Shown: positions 11,223-23,189 of the stretch, in pieces | How positions within the stretch are numbered: the first letter of the stretch is position 1 | How the letters are laid out: each line of letters starts with the position of its first letter | From: Gamarada debralockiae | Taxonomy: Eukaryota > Ascomycota > Leotiomycetes > Helotiales > Hyphodiscaceae | Assembly (NCBI GenBank): GCA_002803225.1 | Contig: NXFV01001553.1 | Coordinates: forward strand, 1 to 64,000 | Direction: 5' to 3' | DNA length: 64,000 bases | Made by a program: the position numbers and the translations under genes | The notes under the pieces: model-generated | Told to the model about the DNA's origin: nothing | Database searches by the model: none | Seen by the model: the letters and a program-made list of their open reading frames with translations, nothing else

Positions 11223-13045
11223 ATGTCTGATGCCACAAAACCTTCCGGATCTCTCGCGGACCGAATCACACAACCAGCCCCCTCCAAACTCAACGGTTCG
11301 TCAAGTACCTTCTCACCATCGGCGACCACAGGCGAGGCTAAACAACATTCTTCATGGGCAGATGAGGTTGCATCTCCAGTTGCAGGTGATGACAAGAGCA
11401 AGCAGTTAGGTGGACAAGCTGATGGCGCGACTGAGCCTCTAGGCGGATCACAGCTTCACGATGCGCAGTATGATGTGGAAGTGAAGTTGAGCGACATTCA
11501 GGGTGATGTGAACAGCCCTCTGTTCTCCATCAGCTCTTTCGAGGAACTTGGAATGCGAGTGTTCATTAATATCATTCAAGATTCCTCTGCTAACATTGCG
11601 ACAGCAATCCACAAATCTTGAAGGGCATCTACTCCATGAACTTCCGAAAGCCATCCAAGATTCAAGAGAAGGCACTTCCTTTGCTCCTCGGAAACCCACC
11701 CACAAATATGATTGCTCAATCGCAATCCGGAACCGGAAAGACCGCGGCTTTCGTCATCACAATCCTCTCGCGTCTCGACTACACAAAGCCTCATCTGCCA
11801 CAAGCTCTTTGCCTCGCTCCCAGTCGTGAGCTTGCGCGCCAAATTGAGGGCGTCGTTCGAAGCATCGGACAGTTCGTCGAAGGCTTAACCATTCAAGCTG
11901 CTGTCCCTGGTTCTGTGGAACGTAATGCGAAGGTTGCTGCAATGGTCGTTGTTGGTACCCCCGGTACGGTTATGGATCTCATCAAGCGACGACAATTCGA
12001 TACCTCGCAGATGAAGGTGTTGTGCTTAGATGAGGCCGACAATATGTTGGACCAGCAAGGACTTGGCGACCAATGCATGCGCGTCAAACAGTTCGTCTTC
12101 AACTCCATGTTTCTAAGATAAAAGCTAACAATCTATAGAATGCTTCCCAACATTCAACAAATCCTTCTGTTCTCTGCTACCTTCCCAGATGAGGTTTTGA
12201 CATATGCGGCGCAGTTCTGTCCCCGGGCCAATGAGATCAGACTGAAGCGAGATGAGCTTACCGTCGGAGGCATCAAGCAAATGTTCATGGATTGCCCTTC
12301 TGGCGATGGAAAATACGAGAATCTTGCCCATTTGTACGGCTTGATGACGATCGGCTCTTCAATCATTTTTGTGAAGGCAAGTATCTTCGATTCTATTGAA
12401 GAGCATCGCTAACTGGTTTTACAGAAGCGAATAACCGCAGACGAGATCACAGCACGCTTGCGGCAAGACGGTCACCAAGTAGTCGCTGTTCACGGAGCTT
12501 TCGAGGGTGGAGATCGTGACAGCATTCTCGAGAAATTCCGATCTGGAGAGTATAAGGTCCTCATCACAACAAACGTCCTTGCTCGAGGTATTGATGTTCA
12601 GTCGGTCTCTATGGTCATCAATTACGACATTCCAATGAAGGGACGAAACGACAGTGAGCCTGATCCAGAGACTTACCTTCACCGTATCGGTCGTACCGGC
12701 AGATTTGGACGTGTTGGTGTCAGTATCAGCTTCGTCTTCGACCGAAAGAGCTACATGGCTTTGGAGTCCATTGCGAAGCACTATGGCATCGACCTGGTGA
12801 AACTTGATCAGGATGATTGGGATAAGACAGAAGAGATTGTTCACAGTGTGATTAAGTAAGTCTAATTCTCGAAGCATTATTTCCTACCTTAGAGATCTCG
12901 CGAGTTTTGAACTCTCTAGGCATGTCTTGAGATTAGACGACTCAAGAGACGTTGCCCAACTCTAAATTCTGCCTTATTGGGCAATACTGACTCCGAGATT
13001 TTGACGTCTAGGTCAAGCCGTGCGGGAACCAATCTGAAGGCTTAG
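11223..13045 (+). CDS. dbp5: DEAD-box RNA helicase DBP5 (mRNA export)
   Basis: Five exons (11223-11560, 11605-12090, 12139-12376, 12425-12855, 13012-13045) give 508 residues. Dbp5 acts at the cytoplasmic face of the nuclear pore, remodelling mRNPs during export. Motifs in order are a Ser/Ala-rich N-terminus, the SFEELG Q-motif region, motif I SQSGTGKT (about 153-160), PSRELA, motif II DEAD (about 255), SAT (about 287) and motif [12 protein letters not shown] (about 439). The third intron starts with GC (GCAAGT at 12377) rather than GT. The last intron (12856-13011, 156 nt) precedes only eleven codons (end [10 protein letters not shown], the conserved Dbp5 tail); without splicing a TAA follows at once. 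The donor of the first intron (GTTCAT) is weak and its edge is approximate. Confidence 0.93.
12902..12948 (+). repeat. Copy of an intronic element related to 7501-7549
   Basis: Within the terminal DBP5 intron, this stretch aligns with 7501-7549 by eye. It shares gagtttt-aactct, ag-catg, gag, tag and ctcaagag, roughly three quarters identical with a few gaps. Its inverted-repeat character is weaker than in the other copy. Confidence 0.4.
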
Positions 13046-14207
13046 ATAGGCGTTTTGCAATTTCCTTTTCAATTCGTCTTGCTTTCAGAAGGATTTACAA
13101 AAAGCGGGCGTTGGCATTGTTTGAGTTAGATAGCATTGGGAGAGGCTGAAGATCCTTTAGCGTATCCAGAATTGCGATATGGCAGAGCGCTTTGCAACTT
13201 CTGCGAAGGCAGACCAGCGAAATGAATACCAAGACATGAGGCAGTGGAACACAGTTGATTATAATCTATGCATCAAGATACTGAGACCAGCGCCTATCGA
13301 TGATCCATTTCCAAAAAAAGAAGACCCTAATCACGGGGTACCCAATTTCGAGAATAGTGCAGGGTCTAATGTTGCAGATGGTCAAGTCGAGGTCGCGAGT
13401 TGGTCGAAATCCGGACTTATGCAGTCATCACAACTTTAGATACAACAGAGTATATAACTTTTACACCAACAAGCTCAGCGACGATTTTTTCCACAGGCTT
13501 TCTGTTTCCAATTGATATGTCACGTGATTTAAGCGCTGGGCACGAGGCGCTTCCCAGACGACTACTGCTCACCAACCAACAGCATTTCTCACGAATTTCC
13601 CAGAATAGCACGAAACGCTGTTCAAGTATCATGACAGCGCCTACCTACATGAAGTTTGCGAGAGTTCTTCCTCTCAATTGATTTTCTCTGGGTAAAGATG
13701 ACGCTGACATGCTTTGTTGGTGGAGAGGCACGCTATTGGTGCTGAAAATAGCCTCCCGGGCTCTGCAGCCTCAGCGTCACGAACTGTGATGCCAGGATGA
13801 GAGAGAGGGTTTGTATGAGATTTCCCCCTTCTTTCCTCTCTCACTGTTTCTCTTCATTCTCTCTGACTTTCATTGTCACCGTGTGTACTTCGAGCGGGTT
13901 TGGGATGGGTCTCTGTAGTTGTTGTACCTTTGTATATGTTTTGTAATAATTATGTTTGAGACGCTGGTCGCCTCTGACTCCCTTATATCTGCTTCTTCAA
14001 GGTCAGTACCACTCTCTTTGAACTGTCTGTTTCATGGTACTTTCAGGGTGGAAATCTTGAGCAGGGAGGAACTCAAGAGGCCAGGGGAATGGTCACGACA
14101 ACCCCGAACTCAATACCCTAAAACCGGAACCTGGGACAAAGTAGTGGAGCACGAAGACTCGGGGAATACATGAACAATGCTGATATTCTACTTCGATAGC
14201 TCTGAGG
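13046..14207. other. Intergenic region
   Basis: About 1.2 kb. Short open frames (for example 13179-13439 plus) lack recognisable features. A CT-rich tract at about 13800-13870 and the bases up to 14207 probably belong to the leader of the CFEM gene. Confidence 0.45.
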
Positions 14208-16545
14208 ATGGCATTATGCTGGCCAAGCCTATTCCTCCTTCTATCGTTATATTCAACACACGCCAACGCTGCAAACATAACCCTCTCCGCCGAACTCACG
14301 AATTTCGTTCCAGCCTGCGCACAAGAGTGCTTTGAATCTTTTCTCGAGTCCAATTTTCCTACGAGCGTTTGCACTAGCACCCCGACTTTAGCCTGTCTTT
14401 GTTCGAATAATAGCACATCTGGGTATACAGTGGGAGAGGGTGCAGTACAATGTATAATTTCAGAGGACAGTATTGGTGGCTGTCAGGGAGCGGATGCGAA
14501 AGGTTAGTTCTATCTGAGTGAAATGAGAGAATGGAGTGCTGATCGAGGATATAGAAGAGGTGGTGGTGGATGCATACTCGATGTGCAATGGCCAGGCCGA
14601 TGCTCTGCCAAATACACATAGCACAATTACTGCAACTTTGATTGTGCAGACTTCAATGCCGAGCATTGTCCTCGTTGCACCGAACCCAACGACCGCATCA
14701 GATTCAGGTTCCAAAGGCTCAAGTTTGGTCGGTATTACGAGCCCAAGAACGACAGCGCCATCAACACTCAGTATTCAGACAGCAACAGGCTCTCCTACCA
14801 GAACTTCAGCTACAGATGCCTCGAAAACAGCTCAAGCAGCTTCAGAGATGCCTTCTGCAACTCCGACGTTGACAAAGTCTCAAATAGTGGGGATCACTGT
14901 GGCTTCTGTGGGTGGAGGTGCCCTTGCTGTTGGAATTTTGATATTGTTTGCCTGCTGGCGAAGAAGGAAACGATCTCGGGATAGTGATATACTCCCATTT
15001 CAACTGGATCCGTCCTCCGGCTATGGATTCACAGGGCCTACAGAGATGGTAAAGAAGCTAAAAGGACCAGGAGGAACATCCAATGGAATAGCTGCCAAGG
15101 TAGCTCCTCCGGTACCGCCACGGATAGATACTGGAAGTCCCAACATGTTTTCCCGGAGAAGTATTAGACCAGATACCATTGGGCTTGCAATTTCGCCAGA
15201 AAGGAACGAAGTTACAGAACGGCGGCATTCTTCAAAACTACTACCCGACAAACCGACTTTGACACTGAAAGTGCCTCAGCCGCCACCAGGAAAAGTTGGC
15301 GGTGTTCTCAAATTTTCCCAGCCGGTTCAGCAGCCTTCAGCAATAAGCAGGCAAAGTACAGCGACGCAGTTTGAGGAAGATTACGATAGTGCGGATACGG
15401 CAGTAGCTGGGCAAGAGGACTGGGGCCGAGAATCTACGGATCAAACTCTCAACAATCAGACTGGAAATTGGGGCACTATTCGCCCAGTGCCACCGGATTC
15501 GGGAGCTGCTCCTCCATTCGTCATTTCGTCGAGCGATTGGAGGCCTCCAAACCCATATGCGAACAAAGCTGCACTTACACCAGCTCCAGCGCTCGAGGTC
15601 AAGCCTCTGAATCTTGGACGGACCACTGGATCATTCTCCCGACCCTTGGTGGTAGGAAATGATCCATTCCCACGTCCTCCGCAGTTAGAAGTCCCAGGCC
15701 AGACCAATAGGCCAATTACACAGTCATCCTCGATTTACTCCACCCACAACTCTCTACCTCCCAGCGACGCAGGTCGAAACTCTAACGCCACTCGAAGGAA
15801 ATCATACAAGCAAAGTGGACCTTATGATCGACAAATCTCAACCGGCTCACTCACGTCGTTCGAGACAGTCGATTCAATGACCTCTCCACAAGATCCAGAG
15901 CCCAAGACAGCAGGTACCGATTTGTCTCCTGTAGTCGAAAGTCCAGCTTCAGGAAAGAGCCCAGTCAGCTATCCAAAGATTCATGGAAGGTTGAGCAGGG
16001 ATTATATTCGTATGGTTCCTCCTCCACCACAACCTGATTTCGGTGCAGTATTTTCGAGTCAGAGTGGGACGAAGCCGTGGAAGATTGCAGAGATGAACGC
16101 CCAACGAGAACGAAACCGGATGCAAGCGCAAGGTCAGCGTCAAAACCAACCTCCAGCGCCAAACCCCTATTATCCCAACCAAACACCGCAATACATGCCC
16201 GCACGACCCGGAACCCTTACACAAAACTCCTCCAATTCTCGCTCCTCGAGTATGGTGTCCCAAAATTCGAATGCGTCATCATTACTAGCGAAGAGAAGAG
16301 GCGAGCAAAAGGCACAATCATTGAAGTTAATGAATGAGGATGATAAGAAGAGGCAGCAGGCGAAATGGAGGGTGTTGAAGGAGGGGGATATCGAGAGGGC
16401 GAAGAGCCCAGGTTGGAGACCCCAATTGGCTGGTGGAGGAGGAATGCAGGTGGTTGAGAGGACGGATTTGCCGAGTACGCCGGGGTGGATTCCTAAGTTG
16501 ACGCCGACGCGGAGGGGGGATGAGCTATTTTTGAGTGTTAATTAG
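14208..16545 (+). CDS. CFEM-type cysteine-rich membrane protein
   Basis: Two exons (14208-14502, 14555-16545) give 761 residues. The protein begins with a signal peptide (MALCWPSLFLLLSLYSTHANA). A region with eight cysteines follows in CFEM-like spacing (PACAQECFESF, then C, ACLC, C, C, and SMCNG beyond the intron). Next come a Ser/Thr-rich stretch, one membrane segment (about 207-230, IVGITVASVGGGALAVGILI) followed by a basic stop-transfer (CWRRRKR), and a long Pro/Ser-rich cytoplasmic tail. CFEM proteins act in haem/iron uptake, surface sensing or wall structure; this long-tailed single-pass form suggests a sensor or anchor rather than a secreted haemophore. The Asp that binds haem in classical CFEM proteins is not obvious here. 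Confidence 0.82.
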
Positions 16546-17226
16546 GATGCGAGAAGTAGGCGGACCGTTGGAAAGAGAGGTGGTGGGTGCTTTCTTTCTG
16601 GAATCGGCGAGATCTGTGGTGGTCGCAAGAAGAGACGATATGCGAGATCGAGTGCGGATCATTCTTTTGAGTTGAAGGAATCGAGAAGGAAGACACCTGG
16701 TAATGTAGCTGCGAGCCGTCTCTGAGGATTTTTTTTGTTTGGGTGTTCGGAGCGAGATACAAGAAAGGGGCATTACTTGGCGTTCAGGGAGTTCAACGGA
16801 ATTAGGGGTTATTTTCATTTTGGGATTGGGATGCATGAAGCATCGTCGCAGCGTACAACATGGGGAACTATAACAATACCAGTATCACATCACATAAAAT
16901 ATCCAACAATCCTAAAATACCATCTCTCAAAATAACTACTTTGAATCCGCCACTCGGCTTTGACTGCTGCCTTACGTGATAGCTCGTGGCAAACAGGGGC
17001 TCACGGGCCACGATGAAAAAGAACAGATATAAAAAGCAACCAATCAATGATGACTGAGGGTTTGGAAAGCTGTACTTATAGAGTGTTATCTTTGTTTGCC
17101 CCAAGTTGTTCTGTAAAGTCCCATTCGCTCAATCGCTGTGAGCGATTCAGAAAACCTGCCTCTTGCGAGCCTTGTAACGCAAAAGACAATAACGACGACC
17201 ACTGCTCCATGCTTCTCGTTATCGCC
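16546..17226. other. Intergenic region, 3' flanks of two convergent genes
   Basis: About 680 bp between the CFEM gene and the minus-strand gene ending at 17227. Only short shadow frames are present and nothing else was recognised. Confidence 0.4.
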
Positions 17227-17922
17227 CTATATGTCTTTTCGCTTGATTTCTAACTCCTCTAGTGCCATCCGGAGCGGAAGATCGCCTTGTCGGTGGGTGA
17301 TGGCGGCAGGACTCACATATCCATCATATGACGACAGTTGTTGGCCAGTGCCTGGTGCCGCAGTTGTTACCTTTGATGCTGGAAGGGACTGTACTGGATG
17401 TTGCGATGCAGGGTTGAGACCTCCAAAGTTTCCAGGGCGGCGTGGAGGAGGATGGGTTGTTACAGCAGGGACAAAGGTCCACGGTCCAGCCTTTGGAGGC
17501 AGGGGCTGTACTGGCAGGAAGCGTCTTGTATCGGGGAAGTTGTGATTGTTGAGGGGTGTCCAAGGGGATCTGGGGCGTCCAGCATTGGTTGGATCGCTGA
17601 AATCAAGTCAGTCAATGTGGTTTATGCCAAGTAGGAAAGTGGCCTCTGAAGTCCAGGGCAGAAAACCTCGTATCTAGTACATACATTGGTTGCTAAGAGA
17701 GTTACGCAAGGAGGAGCGATCTCTAAAGGGCAGAGACGTAGGTTTCGTCGAAGGTGAAACAGAGCGTCCTTTCCCAAGCCTGTGAGAACTATGAGTAGCG
17801 GGGCCTATGGCAATGCCTTGACTACTGCCCCCTCTGATCAATTGTGCGTTTGTCGAAGGACGTCTTTCTGGCGATCCCTTTGGTGGAATGTTCGCATAAG
17901 GGAGCTCTGCAGTGTAGTCCAT
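17227..17922 (-). CDS. Proline-rich unknown protein
   Basis: A two-exon model (17681-17922, 17227-17596) gives 203 residues. It opens MDYTAELPYANIPPKGSPER and continues through Ser/Arg-rich and Pro-rich low-complexity sequence (PLPPKAGPWTFVPAV, HPPPRRPGNFGG), ending LEELEIKRKDI. No domain is visible; it looks like an intrinsically disordered protein. The donor chosen (GTACTA) keeps the frame but is not a strong site. A plus-strand frame over the same bases (17138-17545) is judged to be a shadow. Confidence 0.42.
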
Positions 17923-20494
17923 TGCGAATCGTTGGCTGTTGGCTCGTTGAATGTCGCATGTGTGTTATTCCTGGTTCCTGCATGTTTGATTATTTTTAGG
18001 GACTCATCGGCGATAAAAATAACGATAAGAATCAACAGATTCCAGTGAATTCGATCGTCTGAACTCCCTGTTTGTGAGTCATGTTGGCAACTTTGACAAG
18101 CGTCAGTCGCTTAAGGCCACTTTTCGTCTGATGAACAGCAATATTTTCTAAATATCTTTCGAATTTTTTCCAATGGGAATGCTTTGTCATAATAAAAGGC
18201 TATGACGGATATATAGAGCAAGCTTATATCTTTATACAGCATGTTTGGATATTCTCAGGACTTTTAGGACTAGGCAAACCATTATTATAGAGCTGACATT
18301 CTTCATGCAAACACTTCAATGATTTTGCTAGATTTGCTATTCGCAACTCAACTTTGAGTGTTTATTATGACTCAAATAAGGTCTTCAGACCCACATCAGC
18401 CTGCAAACAGGAAGGTTGCTGTAGACTCATTTACTAGTGTATTGTTCTTGGCCACGTCCACCTTTTTAGAGGAAAAATCTTGGGACATTCTCCTTGAGTT
18501 GTTCCGCAGAGACAGTAATCTTAGGTGATTTGAAGCGGTTAGCTCCGGCCACGGTTTAGAGACAAAGAAAAGGCTAGAGGATGCAATTCGTAAAAGCAAA
18601 AGAGTTACCTTCCAATAATACCCCTTTTGGGGATCGCGGGGTAATTTACGTAGCCGGTCACGTGGCAATACTTTCCCTAAAATTGCAGGTGTCTTGCCCG
18701 CCTAGGCTGCACTATTTTGAGATATTTTGTCGAAAAGAGCCTCAAATGGTGCTCTCTTGAATATTCTTATTGATCCTTCGTCAGCCGCACCACGCCTTAT
18801 GATGAACAAGGATCCATCCATCCACCCTTTACAGTGCAGGCTGCATGCAGATTCAGGCTCCTGCAGATTTATAGCGCCTGCGATTCAGCCTTACGACGAC
18901 ATCCTTAAGATCGATGCCTTCCTCTGCTACCAATCAATACCTCGCCCTCGAAAAAGCGACCAATCACCCAAATAACTCCTCTAAAGTTATGACTGGAGAA
19001 AAGTTTCGTCGTTTCAAGATTATATGAAGATCTTCTGTCACATGGCCATATTTGCACTTTTGTCGCACTCTTAAACTTGGATCGAAATGGCCCCCAAACC
19101 TGCTTGAAAGCTCTAAAGCGGCCTTCAGATACCGGGTACATCCTGCCGCCCCCGCAGGATTATCACCTTTCCTCCGTTCTGCACCTTTGTATTTCGCTGT
19201 TCGGCTGTTTCGGGTAGTGAAGTGGTGTCCCCAAACTTGAAAGGTTGGATTGCAGCGGCGAACACACGGTGGAATGTAAGGCTTATCTAGCAGATGTTCA
19301 AGCTACCCCATAGCCTTACCGTGTTTCTCTTACATTAGGTGATCTGATTCGAGGATAATACGTTTTTTAAAATAGACACGCATGCCTAGTGTTAGGGCTC
19401 ACATTGGCCGTGTGCTGCCTTCGGTCGGGCTCTTTCTCAGTAGGAACGTGGCTGGCTTCTCCCCCTGTCGACATTGGGAAACGTTAAACCGGCATGTGCG
19501 AATTGAAGGCATTCACCATAACTTTTTGGAGGTTGACCCTAGCAAGAAATTGGAAAATCCCCCGTTATCTCATCGATATTCTCCAGTGTCGTTCGCTGCT
19601 GACCAAAAGGTTGGAAATGGCCAACGGCTAACCCGTCTCAAGGATGAAAAGCCCCACCCACCGAATCAGAATCCCTATACTAATGGAAAATTTCTGACTA
19701 GTGTTAAGGCTGAATCATTGAGCGCGGATAAGTGGGGGGTTAGGATTTGACTCCTTTTGACCGACTCTGGCTTGGTGGGTGTGAACGCTCTGAAGATTCT
19801 AGCGGTTAGGGCTGAAATAAATGACGACCACTGCCATTGGCACTGGGACCACTGGTATGGGATTGTTCAGCCCTGTGAACTAAAGACGTCTGAACGTTAC
19901 ATTTTGTGCAGGTACAGGATATATTACCGGTTCCCATTACAGAAATTGTGTTGCTTATGGGCGGCGGATGCCGCACGACTCCCAATCTTTTGCCGGGACA
20001 GAACTAAAAGAGCCTCAAAGGAGTCAAGGCAGTCACTACCCTAACCTGTCTTTTTCGGTCTTTCTTCCATTTCGTGCGAAAAACGCATCCCTTACTACTA
20101 CAACTCAAACGCCGGCAGGGTTCCTGGACAACCGATTCGCTACACTCCCAACATCCTGGCGAGCTCAATATCACATTACCTTCGTCGCTATCCTGTCAAA
20201 CGCAAGAAAGAGTCTGCAGGTTGTCTTGACCCCAGACGTCATTCGTCCCGCATGGGACCTACTTGAAGAATCGTAGTAAATTTGCCAGCTTTCTTCGAGT
20301 TGAGTCTACCATTCACAGAACAGCGAATGATCTTGAGTCACCGCGTGACTAATTGCCTTGGGAGTCTTGAAGTTTATTCGACTTCTTGAAGTACAGGGAC
20401 ATCTTCTGCCTTACGGTTGTGAAAATGTCGGACGATTGTTTAGGTTGTGGCCCTCAATAAAAGGCGAACGGCCGTTTTCATCCGAGCTCTCTCA
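17923..20494. other. Gene-poor stretch of about 2.6 kb
   Basis: No protein family, intron-exon pattern or RNA gene is recognised. Several frames of 80-120 codons exist (for example 19382-19750 plus), but their composition looks random. It may hold eroded sequence too old to read. Confidence 0.5.
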
Positions 20495-21553
20495 ATGGCG
20501 AGCCTCTCCAAACAAGACAACATGATGAGAATAGCGATAGCAGGCTCTGGTGGGTTAGCACAGATATTTGCCTACTATATTCACCAGACTGTTCACCAAT
20601 TCGTAATATTATCTAGAATAGTATGTCTCCTCAACAAGTTCGATGATATTGGGGACCTTGGCTGACTTTTCAGGCTCGACCAGAACTCGAAGGCCTCGGA
20701 TACCAGGTCGTCGTTGTCAACTACAACAACCAGACTGATCTTCAGTATAATCTTAGAGGTGTAGACCTCGTCATATCGACGGTCTCTGGTAATCCTCAAA
20801 TCAACCTCATCGATGCAGCAGCGGTTTCCAACGTCCGTCGCTTCGTCCCAGCAGAATTCGAAGGACCACCCGGACGTCGACCCGCAAATGATCCATTAGA
20901 CCGTGGCAGAGCAGCGTGTCTTGATCGGCTTCGTCACTGGTCTCATCAACGTCGACCGATGCGTTCAACTATCTTCTCTTGTGGTGTCTTCTACGAAAGA
21001 TTTGCCCGTGGGGGTCTGGCGGCGATGGGAATTGGACTCTCGACCGGAGTATCGTATCAAGGCTCTTACTTGATGGACATTGGAGCTGGCACCGCGGAAA
21101 TCGTCGAGCGCACTCATTCCGGTCAACCCACGACGATTAGCATGATCTCAGTCAACGACGTGGGAAGATTCCTCGTTGCGGCTATTGACTTGGATCCGCA
21201 GTCGTGGCCGGGAGAGTTCAGAATGCAAGGAGATCGAAGGACTGTAACTCAGATACTAGAGTGGGCTGAAGCTGTCAAAGGAGGTGAATTTTTGCGTTTC
21301 TTCTATGAGAGATGACGTGCTGACAGAGTCAGGGGCACTATTCTCAACCGACATCATCGAGCCCGGAGATTTGGCCGCTCATCTACAGCATGCGACGTAC
21401 TTTCAAGACTGGGCAAAGGTCAATCGTATCCAGGAGCTCATTGCTACCGAGCAACGAAGATATGATTTTGTTCAACCGAACCTCAACGCACTCGTTAACG
21501 TCACTCCGACACCATTCTGGGATTGGCTGAGAGCACACTGGGGGGCTCAGTAG
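20495..21553 (+). CDS. NmrA-like NAD(P)-binding reductase
   Basis: Three exons (20495-20620, 20674-21283, 21327-21553) give 320 residues. The start MASLSKQDNMMRIAIAGSGG puts the dinucleotide-binding loop near the N-terminus; the motif is IAIAGSGGLAQ, a variant of GxxGxxG. The NmrA/isoflavone-reductase landmarks follow: VDLVISTVSG, VRRFVPAEFEG (in place of the usual SEFG), GVFYERF, and a C-terminal half with SVNDVGRFLVAAIDL. Members are either redox sensors that bind NADP or small-molecule reductases; which one cannot be told here. All junctions are in frame. A Met at 20447 in another frame was not used. Confidence 0.85.
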
Positions 21554-21789
21554 CATCTGCACTTACCTTGTCGAAGGTAAACTGGGTCAAACGGTGCAAA
21601 ACAGTGCCCAGCGTTGACAAAGGGAATACGGCTCGGGGTAAAGGACTTGGAGAGGAGGCTTTCTTTCTTGGTTGTTTAAGTACAGGTTATAAATTGACAG
21701 GACGAGCATGTTTGATACATGGCTTCGCAATGAGTCTCCTCGACAACACCTCATTCCCCTCAAATTTAGGTCTCTGCGGGACCGTATAA

Positions 21790-22605
21790 CTCCTCATAGA
21801 AGTGTCTTTACTTAGCCTTTCAGCCCCTGTTGCGAGTCAAAAGAGATCTTGCAACCAACTGGGCGGGGATGCCAAGTTTTGACCTCTCTTAAGAATTTGA
21901 AATACCCACATGAAAACCAAAATGAAAATGCGGTCAACGTTCCTGGCATCCACTGTATGTAGTCTGCTCTGCAAGTTGTCCCCTGAGAAGAGTAGTCCCA
22001 TCCCGTTCACTCGAATCCCTTTAACCCCCAACTTCTTGACTTGAGCCTCACCGCAACCGAATCGGAATTCCCGATAGCCGAATCCTTCAATCTCTAACGT
22101 CATCTGCATTCCTGCATCCCAGTAATCCTATATGCAATGCTCCCTTGAGCAATAATCCTTTCTCCTTTCACCACCATCTCTGCGCTAGTCCCAATCCAGA
22201 CCACCCCACTAAGTCCGTAAGCACATCCCCAGTTCTCAAAAGTATCGCCAAAATCAGCCCTACCTAAATCTCTCGCCTCCTCTAACAGTCTTCAAACTCT
22301 CAAAAACTCCTAAGTAAAGCACCTTTACTAAAGAAAGGCAAAGGATTGTCGGAAATTGCGGCGATAGCCTTCTTCCGACATCCCAATTCCCAAAACGTTC
22401 GAATTCCTAGCCTCGTCCTCGCACTTGCGCAAGGCTCGAAAGAAGGAAAGAAGACTTTTGACGTCAAGGATGGGTAAATTGCGGTCGGGCTGGGTTTATG
22501 TTTGAAGGAGCGTTTGCTGATTGCTTCTAATACGATTGTGTTTGGGGTAGCATCAAGTGATGCAAGATGCAACTGTGCCTGCTGACTACCGATCGGAGTT
22601 GCCAA
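21790..22605 (-). pseudogene. Remnant of an unidentified gene
   Basis: On the minus strand protein-like sequence appears in pieces. One (about 22112-22270) reads ADFGDTFENWGCAYGLSG and then VVWIGTSAEMVVKGERIIAQ. It is followed, after a shift caused by an 8-bp near-tandem duplication at about 22104-22119 (ctgcattc/ctgcatcc), by IEGFGYREFRFGCGEAQVKK. An upstream piece (22300-22605) can be joined in frame across a possible 40-nt intron. I do not recognise the family. The duplication and missing clean exon borders suggest a dead gene. Confidence 0.35.
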
Positions 22606-23189
22606 ATGTAATCAAAGTCTCGATGATGACGACGAGGCTGGGGTTCAAGATCATTCTTTGCCTCAAGTGCTTGCTTTTTTTCGGCCTTTCCAAGGACCGT
22701 GTTGCTGACTTTTGCTATTCGCGTTCTACTCGGTCTTGCGACCCTGGAGCGTTTTCTCTTTTCTGTGATTGTAGTTGCTGCTTTAAGAGTCGTGATGTCT
22801 TCGTATTGGTGCAAATTCGAGGTTTGTGGTGACATCCAGAAGTCTATGTCGCCTGAAGTCGCCTTTTTGTTGTTAATATCTTTCGCAGTCAACGAACGCC
22901 CTTTAAATTCAAGTACAGCTCCGCGTTCCCGTCAGTCACCGAGTCTTCTTTGGTCTTGCATCTAGGTAGGCCATCATACGCCCGTCCTCTTGCTCTTTCG
23001 CATTCCTATTTCGGAAACGATTACACCTTCCGACTAGTGACAGCTCCGGGAAATGTTGACGAAGATTGGCGGGGGCGTACACTTCTGGAGGTCGTGGATA
23101 CGAGAAATTTAGAATCTCAGGAGCTTGGCGTTGCGGGATACTCCGTCTCGGAAGAGGGATGATCTCAGCTTCGGAGGCTGTTCAAATAA

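Noticed and set aside
13179..13439. 86-codon frame after DBP5
   Set aside because: No recognisable motif and no partner exons.
17138..17545. 135-codon plus-strand frame
   Set aside because: The minus strand over the same bases gives a spliced proline-rich protein with better composition.
18396..20276. Several 80-120 codon frames in the gene-poor stretch
   Set aside because: Composition looks random and neighbouring frames do not join by introns.
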